64,000 nt of DNA from Firmicutes bacterium UBA4845 (lineage in GTDB: Bacteria; Bacillota; Clostridia; Tissierellales; Sedimentibacteraceae). Location of the stretch: contig DHER01000075.1 in the NCBI GenBank assembly GCA_002399975.1, positions 62,001 to 126,000 of the forward strand. Reading direction: 5' to 3'. The position numbers and the translations under genes are program-made. The notes under the pieces are model-generated. The model was given only the letters and a program-made list of their open reading frames with translations, had not been told where the DNA came from and ran no database searches. Shown here piece by piece: positions 1 through 6,564 of this stretch (positions are counted from its first letter, which is position 1; each line of letters starts with the position of its first letter).

Positions 1-34
1 CATATATAGAATAATCTTTTAGAAACTTAAAATT

Positions 35-67
35 ACCCGACTTCGCTTATTCGAAATCGGGTTTTTT
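35..67 (+). terminator. Intrinsic terminator, + strand, at the left edge
   Basis: An ACCCGACTTCG / CGAAATCGGGT stem with one mismatch is followed by a run of six T on the + strand. It would end a transcript entering from the left. The same hairpin lies just beyond the stop of the leftward CoA-transferase operon but has only a weak T tract on that strand, so it may work in both directions. Confidence 0.6.
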
Positions 68-108
68 ATGTTAAAATGCAGGTATTTGAAAAATGTCAAA
101 TTAATTAT

Positions 109-762
109 CTAATTTAATTTAAATCTTTTCAATTCAGGTGATATAATTAAATTAGCATCTGTAGCGGCAATTACATCCTCCATCGTAAATCCCGGACCTA
201 ACTCCTCCAAAACAAGACCTTTGTCTGTAACTCTTATGAGAGTCATTTCTGTAACAATGACGTCAACTTCTTCCTTGGCTGTTAATGGAAGGGTGCATTG
301 TTTTAAAATTTTCGGTTTTCCTTTTTGTGTATGGATCATTGCAATTATTACTTTATTAGCTCCTACCACCAGGTCCATTGCTCCGCCCATTCCCGGGACC
401 ATTTTGCCGGGTATTTTCCAGTTGGCTAAATTCCCTCTTTCGTCAACTTCCATAGCTCCAAGAATTGTGGCGTTTACATGTCCTCCGCGTATAATACCAA
501 ACGAAGTTGCACTGTCAAAAAACATGCCGCCGGGTACTATGGACGAAGGTATTCCGCCTGCATTAACAAGCTCCCAATCTTCTTTCCCCTGTTCCGGAGC
601 AGGGCCTAATCCTAAAAATCCGTTTTCAGAATGAAATGTTACATCCATATCCCTCGGAATATGATTTGCCACCATCGTTGGAAGCCCAATGCCCAAATTC
701 ACCACATCTCCGTCCTGTAATAACTTAGCTGTTCTTTTTGCTATAATTGTTTTAGCATCCAC
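109..762 (-). CDS. ctfB: CoA-transferase beta subunit (acetate/butyrate-acetoacetate type)
   Basis: Catalytic subunit of a heterodimeric family I CoA-transferase that moves CoA between a short-chain acyl or acetoacetyl-CoA and acetate or butyrate. The motif SENGFLGLGP carries the conserved active-site glutamate (about residue 46), and NLGIGLPTMVAN is the usual N-terminal signature; about 217 residues is normal for the subunit. The reading frame opens with a GTG at 771, but that codon sits inside the Shine-Dalgarno GGAGGTG. The GTG at 762, eight bases after GGAGG, is the better start. It overlaps the end of the alpha subunit by 11 bases, so the two are translationally coupled. The exact acyl substrate cannot be read from sequence. 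AtoA would be an equally valid name. Confidence 0.9.
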   Translation of the reverse strand: MDAKTIIAKRTAKLLQDGDVVNLGIGLPTMVANHIPRDMDVTFHSENGFLGLGPAPEQGKEDWELVNAGGIPSSIVPGGMFFDSATSFGIIRGGHVNATILGAMEVDERGNLANWKIPGKMVPGMGGAMDLVVGANKVIIAMIHTQKGKPKILKQCTLPLTAKEEVDVIVTEMTLIRVTDKGLVLEELGPGFTMEDVIAATDANLIISPELKRFKLN

Positions 763-1417
763 TATTATCACCTCCGATTATATAATCAACAAATATACCC
801 GAACACATAACGTGTTCCGGATCAATTTCTCCTATTTCAACTATTTTATCAGCCTCTACAATGACAACATCTGCAGCCGTTGCCATTATGGGATTGAAAT
901 TTTTCATTGATTTATTAAAGATCATATTCCCTTTTTTATCTGTAATGGATGATTTTATTAACGCAACATCAGCCTTTAAGGGAGTCTCCAGAATATATTC
1001 TTTACCGTCTATCAACTTCTTTTCCTTTTCGGCTTCAGCTTCCGTTCCCACTCCTGTAGGTGTGTAGAATCCCCCTAAACCGCTTCCGCCGCACCTTATT
1101 TTTTCTGCCAATGTTCCCTGAGGTATCAGTTCAACTTCAGTTTCTCCGGAATTCATTTGATTTGCTGTCTCCGGATTAGTTCCCACATGTGAAGCAATTA
1201 TTTTTTTAAACTGTTTGTTTACTACCATTTTCCCTACACCTTTATCAGGAAAACCTGTATCGTTACATATTAGCGTTAAATCTTTAACATTTCTTTTTAC
1301 AAGTATATCTATAATTTTTTCAGGAGTACCATTTGCCAAAAAACCGCCGACCATGATTGTCATTCCATTTTGAATTTTTTCTGCCGCCTCATTAACTGAA
1401 ATAATTTTATTGATCAT
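752..1417 (-). CDS. ctfA: CoA-transferase alpha subunit (acetate/butyrate-acetoacetate type)
   Basis: Alpha subunit (221 residues) of the same CoA-transferase. It starts with the family pattern of a short N-terminal helix followed by GMTIMVGGFLANGTPEKII, and carries the glycine-rich segment GGSGLGGFYTPTGVGTE near residues 110-125, which lines the CoA site in this family. An AGAAGGG Shine-Dalgarno precedes the ATG. It is the first gene of a two-gene operon. The role is fermentative or degradative acyl-CoA metabolism, such as butyrate, acetoacetate or amino-acid fermentation products. The upstream 500 bases hold a candidate sigma-54 promoter and repeated sites, so expression is probably activator-dependent. 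No activator gene is in the window. Confidence 0.9.
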   Translation of the reverse strand: MINKIISVNEAAEKIQNGMTIMVGGFLANGTPEKIIDILVKRNVKDLTLICNDTGFPDKGVGKMVVNKQFKKIIASHVGTNPETANQMNSGETEVELIPQGTLAEKIRCGGSGLGGFYTPTGVGTEAEAEKEKKLIDGKEYILETPLKADVALIKSSITDKKGNMIFNKSMKNFNPIMATAADVVIVEADKIVEIGEIDPEHVMCSGIFVDYIIGGDNSGC

Positions 1418-1558
1418 AACTTCATCCCTTCTAATTAAAATATTAATACACAGAAAACAAAAATGAGCTGCTAAATTATAATGTTGATATCTATTGAGTA
1501 TATTTTTGATACAGTCATGATTCCTTTTTTAAATTTCATTACATTCACATTAATGTAT

Positions 1559-1575
1559 TGCAAATATTATGCCAA
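1559..1575 (-). promoter_or_regulatory. Candidate sigma-54 (-24/-12) promoter for ctfAB
   Basis: On the minus strand the sequence reads TTGGCATAATATTTGCA. It matches the sigma-54 consensus TTGGCAcgnnnnTTGCA with exact GG-to-GC spacing; only the CG pair after TTGGCA differs. Transcription would begin near 1549, leaving a leader of about 130 bases before ctfA. No comparably good sigma-A promoter was seen: a TATAAT exists near 1480 but lacks a recognisable -35. Confidence 0.65.
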
Positions 1576-1588
1576 TATAATTAAGGCA

Positions 1589-1611
1589 GTGTTATTTCAG
1601 CAGAATAACAC
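1589..1611. promoter_or_regulatory. Perfect 8-bp inverted repeat just upstream of the sigma-54 promoter
   Basis: GTGTTATT, seven bases, then AATAACAC. It lies about 14 bases upstream of the -24 element. This could be an operator or a DNA-bending or activator site. It has no T tract and is inside the promoter region, so a terminator role is unlikely. Confidence 0.45.
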
Positions 1612-1652
1612 ATGTTAGAGATTTATTATATCTAAAACTTTATATTAAAAAA

Positions 1653-1821
1653 TGCAAAAATGCATATATAATTATAATCAATTAATGTCACAAAAATTTT
1701 TTTTATAAGTTTCTTGAATATATTAACCGTCAAGGCTGCTTCAATCAACATATTGATGTTAAAATTTTAACATATGCAAAAATGCATATAATAATTAGAC
1801 CATTACTGCAAAATTGCATAT
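1653..1821. repeat. Three copies of a TGCAAAA(A/T)TGCATAT site, putative activator-binding sites
   Basis: TGCAAAAATGCATAT occurs at 1653-1667 and 1775-1789, and TGCAAAATTGCATAT at 1807-1821. All are in the same orientation and contain two TGCA half-sites. Relative to the predicted sigma-54 start near 1549 they lie at roughly -105, -227 and -259, the usual range for enhancer-binding proteins. The rest of the 1418-1855 interval is AT-rich and shows no gene. Confidence 0.5.
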
Positions 1822-1857
1822 TTTAAATAAGTAATTCCACTGCCTGTCCGGCGATAA

Positions 1858-1891
1858 AAAAAGAATCTATCACATTACACAATAGATTCTT
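1858..1891 (-). terminator. Intrinsic terminator of gltX
   Basis: AAGAATCTAT and ATAGATTCTT form a perfect 10-bp stem around a 10-base loop. On the minus strand it is followed by a long T run, about 30 bases past the gltX stop. Confidence 0.85.
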
Positions 1892-1924
1892 GCATTATTC
1901 TTATATGTCTATTAATACCGGTTT

Positions 1925-3571
1925 TTATTCACTTATAGCTTTTTCTATTCTTCTTCTTACTTTTTTCTCTCCCATAATTTGCTGCAGCTCCCATACATCC
2001 GGCGATGATGCACGGCCTACCACTGCAATTCTTATTACCGAACTGACATCTCCCACATGGCCTTTGTACGTGTCCGGATTTTTCTTGTAGTCCTTAAGCT
2101 TAGCCGCATATCCGTTTTCTTCCGAAATAGTTCTTATTTTTTCAAACCAATGGGACTGGTCATCACTATGGTCATAAGTTTTCAGGTACTCTTTAAGGAG
2201 TTTTTTAGCTTCGTCATCATCAATATTTTCAGGATAACTGTCGGCAATTTCAAAGTATTCATCGAAAAAATAACTTATGAAATCAAATATTTGCTTGCAA
2301 TATATAAGATCCTTACGTGGCTTTTTACCGCTTCTTCCTACAGATATAAGTTCTGTTACCTGTTCTTTATTACTTTCTAAAATATCAGCAATTTCATTTT
2401 TATATCTTTTTGCCCACTCCAATAAAAATTCATAAATTTCATCTGCAGAAATTTTCAACAGCACATCTTTACTTATATTATTTAATTTTTCCAAGTCAAA
2501 CAAAGCCCCGGAATTGCTCATTTTTTCCAGTGTGAATTTAAAATCTTCCGCCTGACTGTCCGAATTTTTAATTCTCCACTCTTCATAGTTTGAATTTAAA
2601 ATCGTAAGCAAGTATTCCCTTACCGCTTTCGGATGATACCCTAAATCCATATAGTATCCCAGACCAAGTTCAGGGTCCTTCCTTTTTGACAGTTTTCTTT
2701 TAGAGCCGTTATCCATTTTCATCAGGTGCGCCGTATGGCAGTAAACAGGAGCATCCCACTTTAGCGTCTTAAATATTTCATAATGAATCGGAAGTGTTGA
2801 AAGCCATTCTTCTCCTCTTACAACATGAGTTACCCTCATAAAATGATCATCTACAACATGTGCAAAATGATATGTAGGGATTCCGTTGGTTTTTAAAATT
2901 ACAATATCCTTATAATTCTCATGGATTATAAGCTTGCCCCTTATTGCGTCCTCTATTTCAAAAGTGCCTTCTTCTGTCCCCATTGATTTAAATCTTATTA
3001 CAAACTCCTCATTATTATTTAAATGAGATTGAACTTTTTCTAAACTCAGGTTTCTGTCTCTTGCCCATTTGCCGTAATACCCGGTATTGATATTTCCTTC
3101 GGTCTGCTTTTCCCTTATTTCTTCAAGCTCTTCTTCCGTGCAAAAACAAGGATATGCCCTTCCCTGCTCAACTAAGTATTTTGCAACGCACTGATAGATT
3201 TTGCCGCGTCTGCTTTGGTAATAAGGCCCGTAACTGCCTTTTTCACCTTCCAACAAAGCTCCCTCATCAAAATTCAATCCGAAATATTTAAGAGATGAAA
3301 TAATCGTTTCAACTGCTCCCTCAACCTTGCGTTTTTCATCTGTATCCTCTACACGAAGCATAAACACCCCGTCACTTTGATGTGCCAGCCTTTCATCAAC
3401 GAATGCCCCGTATAAATTTCCAAGATGAATAAAACCTGTTGGGCTTGGAGCCAATCTTGTAACCTTTGCTCCCGTCGGCAGATTCCTTTTTGGGAAAACA
3501 TCATTTTCATAATATCCTATAGTTTCTTTAATATCAGGGAACAAAATTTCAGCTAATTTTTTATACTCCAT
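1925..3571 (-). CDS. gltX: Glutamyl-tRNA synthetase
   Basis: Class I aminoacyl-tRNA synthetase that charges tRNA-Glu in the cytoplasm. The Rossmann catalytic domain has the HIGH-type motif in APSPTGFIHLGN (about residues 40-51) and the KMSKS-type motif KLSKRKDPE near residue 300. The C-terminal part is the helical anticodon-binding region. At about 548 residues it belongs to the longer clostridial form. The frame extends to an ATG at 3589, but that codon has no Shine-Dalgarno. The ATG at 3571 (MEYKKLAEILFP) fits the family N-terminus and has a weak AAGGA. A strong AAGGAG at 3615-3620 instead serves a six-codon upstream ORF that ends at 3590. Monocistronic, with its own terminator. The leader is described separately. 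Confidence 0.95.
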   Translation of the reverse strand: MEYKKLAEILFPDIKETIGYYENDVFPKRNLPTGAKVTRLAPSPTGFIHLGNLYGAFVDERLAHQSDGVFMLRVEDTDEKRKVEGAVETIISSLKYFGLNFDEGALLEGEKGSYGPYYQSRRGKIYQCVAKYLVEQGRAYPCFCTEEELEEIREKQTEGNINTGYYGKWARDRNLSLEKVQSHLNNNEEFVIRFKSMGTEEGTFEIEDAIRGKLIIHENYKDIVILKTNGIPTYHFAHVVDDHFMRVTHVVRGEEWLSTLPIHYEIFKTLKWDAPVYCHTAHLMKMDNGSKRKLSKRKDPELGLGYYMDLGYHPKAVREYLLTILNSNYEEWRIKNSDSQAEDFKFTLEKMSNSGALFDLEKLNNISKDVLLKISADEIYEFLLEWAKRYKNEIADILESNKEQVTELISVGRSGKKPRKDLIYCKQIFDFISYFFDEYFEIADSYPENIDDDEAKKLLKEYLKTYDHSDDQSHWFEKIRTISEENGYAAKLKDYKKNPDTYKGHVGDVSSVIRIAVVGRASSPDVWELQQIMGEKKVRRRIEKAISE

Positions 3572-3589
3572 TATCCTTATATGATGCAT

Positions 3590-3610
3590 TTAAAAATATA
3601 AACACATCAT
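3590..3610 (-). CDS. Six-codon upstream ORF in the gltX leader
   Basis: ATG ATG TGT TTA TAT TTT TAA encodes MMCLYF. It has the only strong Shine-Dalgarno of the leader (AAGGAG, 3615-3620). Its stop codon is directly followed, in the same frame, by the ATG at 3589 that opens the extended gltX frame. It may act as a leader peptide or as a ribosome loading site for reinitiation at gltX. No homolog can be recognised in six residues. Confidence 0.4.
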   Translation of the reverse strand: MMCLYF

Positions 3611-3640
3611 CTTTCTCCTTCCTTTCTAACTTGCATGAAT

Positions 3641-3675
3641 AAAAAAGACGGTATGTTTAAATTAAACGAACCGCC
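3641..3675 (-). terminator. Intrinsic terminator between the tRNA-like element and gltX
   Basis: On the minus strand GGCGGT pairs with ACCGTC, and an inner GTTTAA/TTAAAC palindrome extends the hairpin. Six T follow. The only clear promoter for gltX lies upstream of it, so it is either an attenuator of gltX or the terminator of a former tRNA unit. Confidence 0.75.
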
Positions 3676-3690
3676 CCACAATATTCTGAT

Positions 3691-3728
3691 AATAACCCAC
3701 AGGGAAGTCAAACCCCTGATTCCACCGT
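3691..3728 (-). repeat. Direct repeat of the tRNA-Glu 3' half (second copy at 8292-8329), att-like
   Basis: Thirty-five of 38 positions match 8292-8329, in the same orientation. In both copies the block runs from the anticodon loop through the T arm to the discriminator base, and similarity stops abruptly at the anticodon loop. This is the pattern left by tRNA-targeting tyrosine recombinases. The interval between the copies is 4.6 kb and ends in an integrase remnant. Confidence 0.55.
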
Positions 3729-3764
3729 ATATGTATGACGGCCTATAAAGTTAATGTTAGGGTC
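3693..3764 (-). ncRNA. 72-nt tRNA-Glu-like element in the gltX leader
   Basis: Read on the minus strand, the last 36 nt match the tRNA-Glu gene at 8294-8365 with three changes. The T arm is intact (AGGGG/TCCCT, with one G-U), and its loop is TTTGACT instead of TTCGACT. The 5' end GACCCTA can pair with GTGGGTT at six of seven positions, an acceptor-like stem. The total length of 72 nt equals that of the real tRNA. A D stem and a Glu anticodon are missing, so it is not a working tRNA. It may be a tRNA pseudogene, a recombination scar, or a tRNA mimic acting as a control element for gltX. Confidence 0.5.
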
Positions 3765-3779
3765 GTTAATTTAACTATA

Positions 3780-3808
3780 AGTATAATATATCGTATCCTT
3801 TTATGCAA
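3780..3808 (-). promoter_or_regulatory. Sigma-A promoter of the tRNA-like element and gltX
   Basis: TTGCAT (3803-3808), 17 bases, then TATACT (3780-3785) on the minus strand. The start would be near 3773, about nine bases before the tRNA-like element. No other good promoter was seen between here and gltX. Confidence 0.7.
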
Positions 3809-3875
3809 CATTTTTAAGAAATAAAAGTAACAAAAGTACAGTTTAAAGGCGAGATTAATTTTTTTCAATAGGATA

Positions 3876-3904
3876 TTGACAAAACGAAGTAATTATGGTA
3901 TTTT
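3876..3904 (+). promoter_or_regulatory. Sigma-A promoter of the T-box leader
   Basis: TTGACA (3876-3881), a 17-base spacer, and TATTTT (3899-3904). It stands about 60 bases before the first T-box stem. Confidence 0.65.
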
Positions 3905-3965
3905 TATAAAAATCATTAAACACAATAAAAATAAAGCTGAGACAGGAAATAGTAAATACATTGTG

Positions 3966-4200
3966 TTTTTCAGAGAGTGTACAATTGGTGAAAGTACATA
4001 AATATGCTGTATTGAACACATCCTTGAGCTAATCGATGAAACCCTCGGGGAGTAGTTGGATTCGGGAATGCACCCGCTACAGTGCAAAAGTATGATAGTA
4101 CTTTGTGAGGTTGATGTTGTGAAGCATCAATAAAAAGAGGTGGAACCACGTGAATAAAAACTCCCGTCCTCTAAGGAAACTTAGATGACGGGAGTTTTTT
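3966..4200 (+). promoter_or_regulatory. T-box riboswitch leader with terminator (candidate histidine specifier)
   Basis: The T-box sequence AGAGGTGGAACCACG (4136-4150) is followed by a strong terminator (ACTCCCGTC with GACGGGAG, tail 4195-4200). A TTGATG/CATCAA stem precedes it (stem III), and a Stem I region starts at about 3971. After the GAA of the specifier loop (4014-4016) comes CAC followed by A, which would select uncharged tRNA-His. Shifting by one base gives ACA (Thr). The downstream X-Y-Z transporter order resembles T-box-regulated histidine transporters. The T-box itself is firm; the amino acid is an inference. Confidence 0.88.
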
Positions 4201-4280
4201 TATATTCTGCCCTTTGATATATTCCGCTACTATGAATTGCCTTATACAAAATTTTATATGAAAATCAGGAGGAAATTATT

Positions 4281-5138
4281 ATGAAAAAGTTTTTTAAAAT
4301 GTCTTTAATGCTTATGCTTTCGGCATCATTGGTTTTATCAGCAGGCTGTGCAAAGAAATCATCAAATGAAGAAGGAAGCAACAGACTGGAGAAAATAATC
4401 AGCAGAGGATATATAGAAGTGGTTACGGAACCATACTTCGCACCCAATGAGTTTATTGACCCTACGAAAAGCGGCAGTGAGCAATATGTCGGCAGCGATA
4501 TAGAATTTGCAAAGTACATTGCAGATAAATTAGGAGTTGAGTTAAAAATTGTTCCTCTGGAGTTTGGTGCAGTCTTAAGCAGTATTACAGAGGGCAAGTA
4601 TGATTTAGCTATTTCTGCCCTGGCATACACACCTGCAAGAGAGAAAGCCATGATTTTGTCAAAGAGCTACTATTTTGCAGAAAATGCACCGGGCTACGGT
4701 CTGCTCATAAGAGAAGAAAATGCAGATAAAATAAAAAATACATATGACTTAGCAGATAGAACGGTTGCAGTACAAAGCGGATCACTGCAGGAGCTGTTTG
4801 CAAATGAGCAAATACCTGAGTATAAGGAGCTGAAGAGAGTTTCCTCCACAACAGACGGTATATTGATGGTACAGGAAAATAAAGCAGATTCATGTGTTGT
4901 ATCCATACCGATGGCTCAGCTGTACATTGATGCAAACGAAGGATGCGGGCTGTCAATAGTTGAAGATTTTGAATTCACGGTTGATAAAAAATTAAGCGGA
5001 GTAAGAGTGGGAATACCATCAGGTGAAAATGAGCTTGCCGAAAAAATTAATGAACTGATAGATGAAGTTGTAAGCTCGGGACAATATGAAAAGTGGCATG
5101 AAGAATATACCGAATACGCAAAACAATTAGGATTGTAA
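4281..5138 (+). CDS. Amino-acid ABC transporter, substrate-binding lipoprotein (His-type candidate)
   Basis: Family 3 periplasmic-type binding protein anchored as a lipoprotein. A signal peptide ends in the lipobox LSAGC (Cys at about residue 23). It is followed by the family pattern IISRGYIEVVTEPYFAPNEF, the first-lobe segment YVGSDIEFAKYIADKLGVEL and the hinge-adjacent SALAYTPAREKAM. At 285 residues it has the expected size. GGAGG lies eight bases before the ATG. It is the first gene of the operon behind the T-box leader and delivers an amino acid to the permease encoded 25 bases downstream. Histidine is suggested by the candidate CAC specifier. Cystine or another polar amino acid cannot be excluded. 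Confidence 0.88.
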   Translation: MKKFFKMSLMLMLSASLVLSAGCAKKSSNEEGSNRLEKIISRGYIEVVTEPYFAPNEFIDPTKSGSEQYVGSDIEFAKYIADKLGVELKIVPLEFGAVLSSITEGKYDLAISALAYTPAREKAMILSKSYYFAENAPGYGLLIREENADKIKNTYDLADRTVAVQSGSLQELFANEQIPEYKELKRVSSTTDGILMVQENKADSCVVSIPMAQLYIDANEGCGLSIVEDFEFTVDKKLSGVRVGIPSGENELAEKINELIDEVVSSGQYEKWHEEYTEYAKQLGL

Positions 5139-5163
5139 TTTATTGAAGGGATAAGGTGAAGGT

Positions 5164-5829
5164 ATGATTAAAACAACATTTATGCTATGGAATAAGTACA
5201 ATTATGTTTATATTGACGGCCTGGTCGGCACACTATGGCTGGCTGCACTGACGGTGTTTGCAGCGACCATACTGGGCACTCTTATAGCAATTATGAAATT
5301 ATCTAAAATTAAAGTGCTTGATGTAATTACATCTGCATACATAGGTGTGCTCAGAGGTACACCCATACTTTTGCAGCTATACTTCTTCTGGCTGTTGTTG
5401 CCTAAAATAGTACCGTTTGATTTAAGTGATACAACATGTATCGTAATAGCTCTTATCGTAAATGCAAGCTCATACGTGGCAGAGGTTATAAGAGCAGGCA
5501 TACAGGCAGTTGACAAGGGCCAGGTTGAGGCTGCAAGAAGTCTTGGGTTATCAAGTTCAAACACACTGAAGAAGATTATTCTTCCTCAGGCAATTAAAAA
5601 TATACTTCCTGCATTGGGTAATGAATATATATCAATAGTTAAGCAAACCTCCCTTGCATCTGTATTCTTTGTACAGGAGCTTACGACGTCGTACAGGTCT
5701 GTTCAATCAGCAACATTTTTAGCAATACCTTCACTGATAATTGCAGGTATAATTTATCTTATAGTAACAACAGTACTGACCAAAGGTATAAATGTATTCG
5801 AAAGGAGGCTTCAGGTCAATGAAAGATAA
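5164..5829 (+). CDS. Amino-acid ABC transporter permease
   Basis: Membrane subunit (221 residues) of the polar amino-acid uptake family. It has about five transmembrane segments and the cytoplasmic EAA loop EAARSLGLSSSNTLKKIILPQAIKNILP at about residues 121-148, where the ATPase docks. Near the N-terminus, GLVGTLWLAALTVFAATILG is the usual HisM/GlnP-type opening. The start is supported by a GAAGGGATAAGGTG ribosome-binding region. Its 3' end overlaps the ATPase gene by 11 bases, so the two are likely coupled. It acts together with the lipoprotein before it and the ATPase after it. Confidence 0.92.
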   Translation: MIKTTFMLWNKYNYVYIDGLVGTLWLAALTVFAATILGTLIAIMKLSKIKVLDVITSAYIGVLRGTPILLQLYFFWLLLPKIVPFDLSDTTCIVIALIVNASSYVAEVIRAGIQAVDKGQVEAARSLGLSSSNTLKKIILPQAIKNILPALGNEYISIVKQTSLASVFFVQELTTSYRSVQSATFLAIPSLIIAGIIYLIVTTVLTKGINVFERRLQVNER

Positions 5830-6556
5830 AGAATTAATAAGAGTTGAAGGCTTAAATAAATCCTTCGGAAATTTAAAGGTACTGAACGACATTACAGAAA
5901 GTATATACGACAGAGAAGTTATTTCCATCATAGGACCATCTGGCAGCGGAAAAAGTACATTTTTAAGATGCCTTAATTTGCTGGAAAGACCCACAAGCGG
6001 AAAAGTTTATTTTGAGGGAATTGATTTATCTGACAAAAGAGTTAATTTAGATAAGCACAGACAGAAAATCGGAATGGTATTTCAGCTTTTCAATGTTTTT
6101 CCGCACCTGAAGGTTATAGACAATATTACCCTGACCCCTATGCTTGAAAAGAAAATGACAAAGGAAGAAGCTGAAAAAAAGGCTGATGAACTTTTGGCAA
6201 GGGTGGGGCTGACAGATAAGAGAGACGTCTATCCAACAAAGTTGTCAGGCGGTCAAAAGCAGCGCCTTGCAATTGTCAGAGCTCTGGCCATGGATCCGAA
6301 AGTAATGCTGTTTGATGAGCCCACCAGTGCATTGGACCCCGAAATGGTAAAAGAAGTTCTTCAGGTTATCAGGGACCTGGCTTTATCAGGAATGACCATA
6401 GTCATAGTAACTCACGAAATGCGTTTTGCCAGGGAAGTAAGCGACAGGGTTATGTTCATGTCCGACGGAGTTATACAGGAACAGGGAACACCTGATGAGA
6501 TATTTAACAATCCTGAAAATATAAGAACAATAGATTTTTTGAGCAAGGTATTATAG
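5819..6556 (+). CDS. Amino-acid ABC transporter ATP-binding protein
   Basis: ATPase subunit of the polar amino-acid uptake transporter. It has Walker A GPSGSGKST (about residues 35-43), the Q loop GMVFQLFNVFPH, the signature LSGGQKQR and Walker B VMLFDEPTSALDPE, followed by the switch histidine in VTHEM. Length of 245 residues is typical. The open frame reaches back to 5792, but the ATG at 5819 (MKDKELIRVEG) is preceded by AGGAGG at ten bases and fits the family N-terminus. Nine bases separate it from the following hydrolase gene. Confidence 0.93.
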   Translation: MKDKELIRVEGLNKSFGNLKVLNDITESIYDREVISIIGPSGSGKSTFLRCLNLLERPTSGKVYFEGIDLSDKRVNLDKHRQKIGMVFQLFNVFPHLKVIDNITLTPMLEKKMTKEEAEKKADELLARVGLTDKRDVYPTKLSGGQKQRLAIVRALAMDPKVMLFDEPTSALDPEMVKEVLQVIRDLALSGMTIVIVTHEMRFAREVSDRVMFMSDGVIQEQGTPDEIFNNPENIRTIDFLSKVL

Positions 6557-6564
6557 GAGGATTT

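Noticed and set aside
3893..4087. An open frame on the - strand across the T-box leader
   Set aside because: It overlaps the structured leader RNA, lacks a ribosome-binding site and shows no family resemblance.
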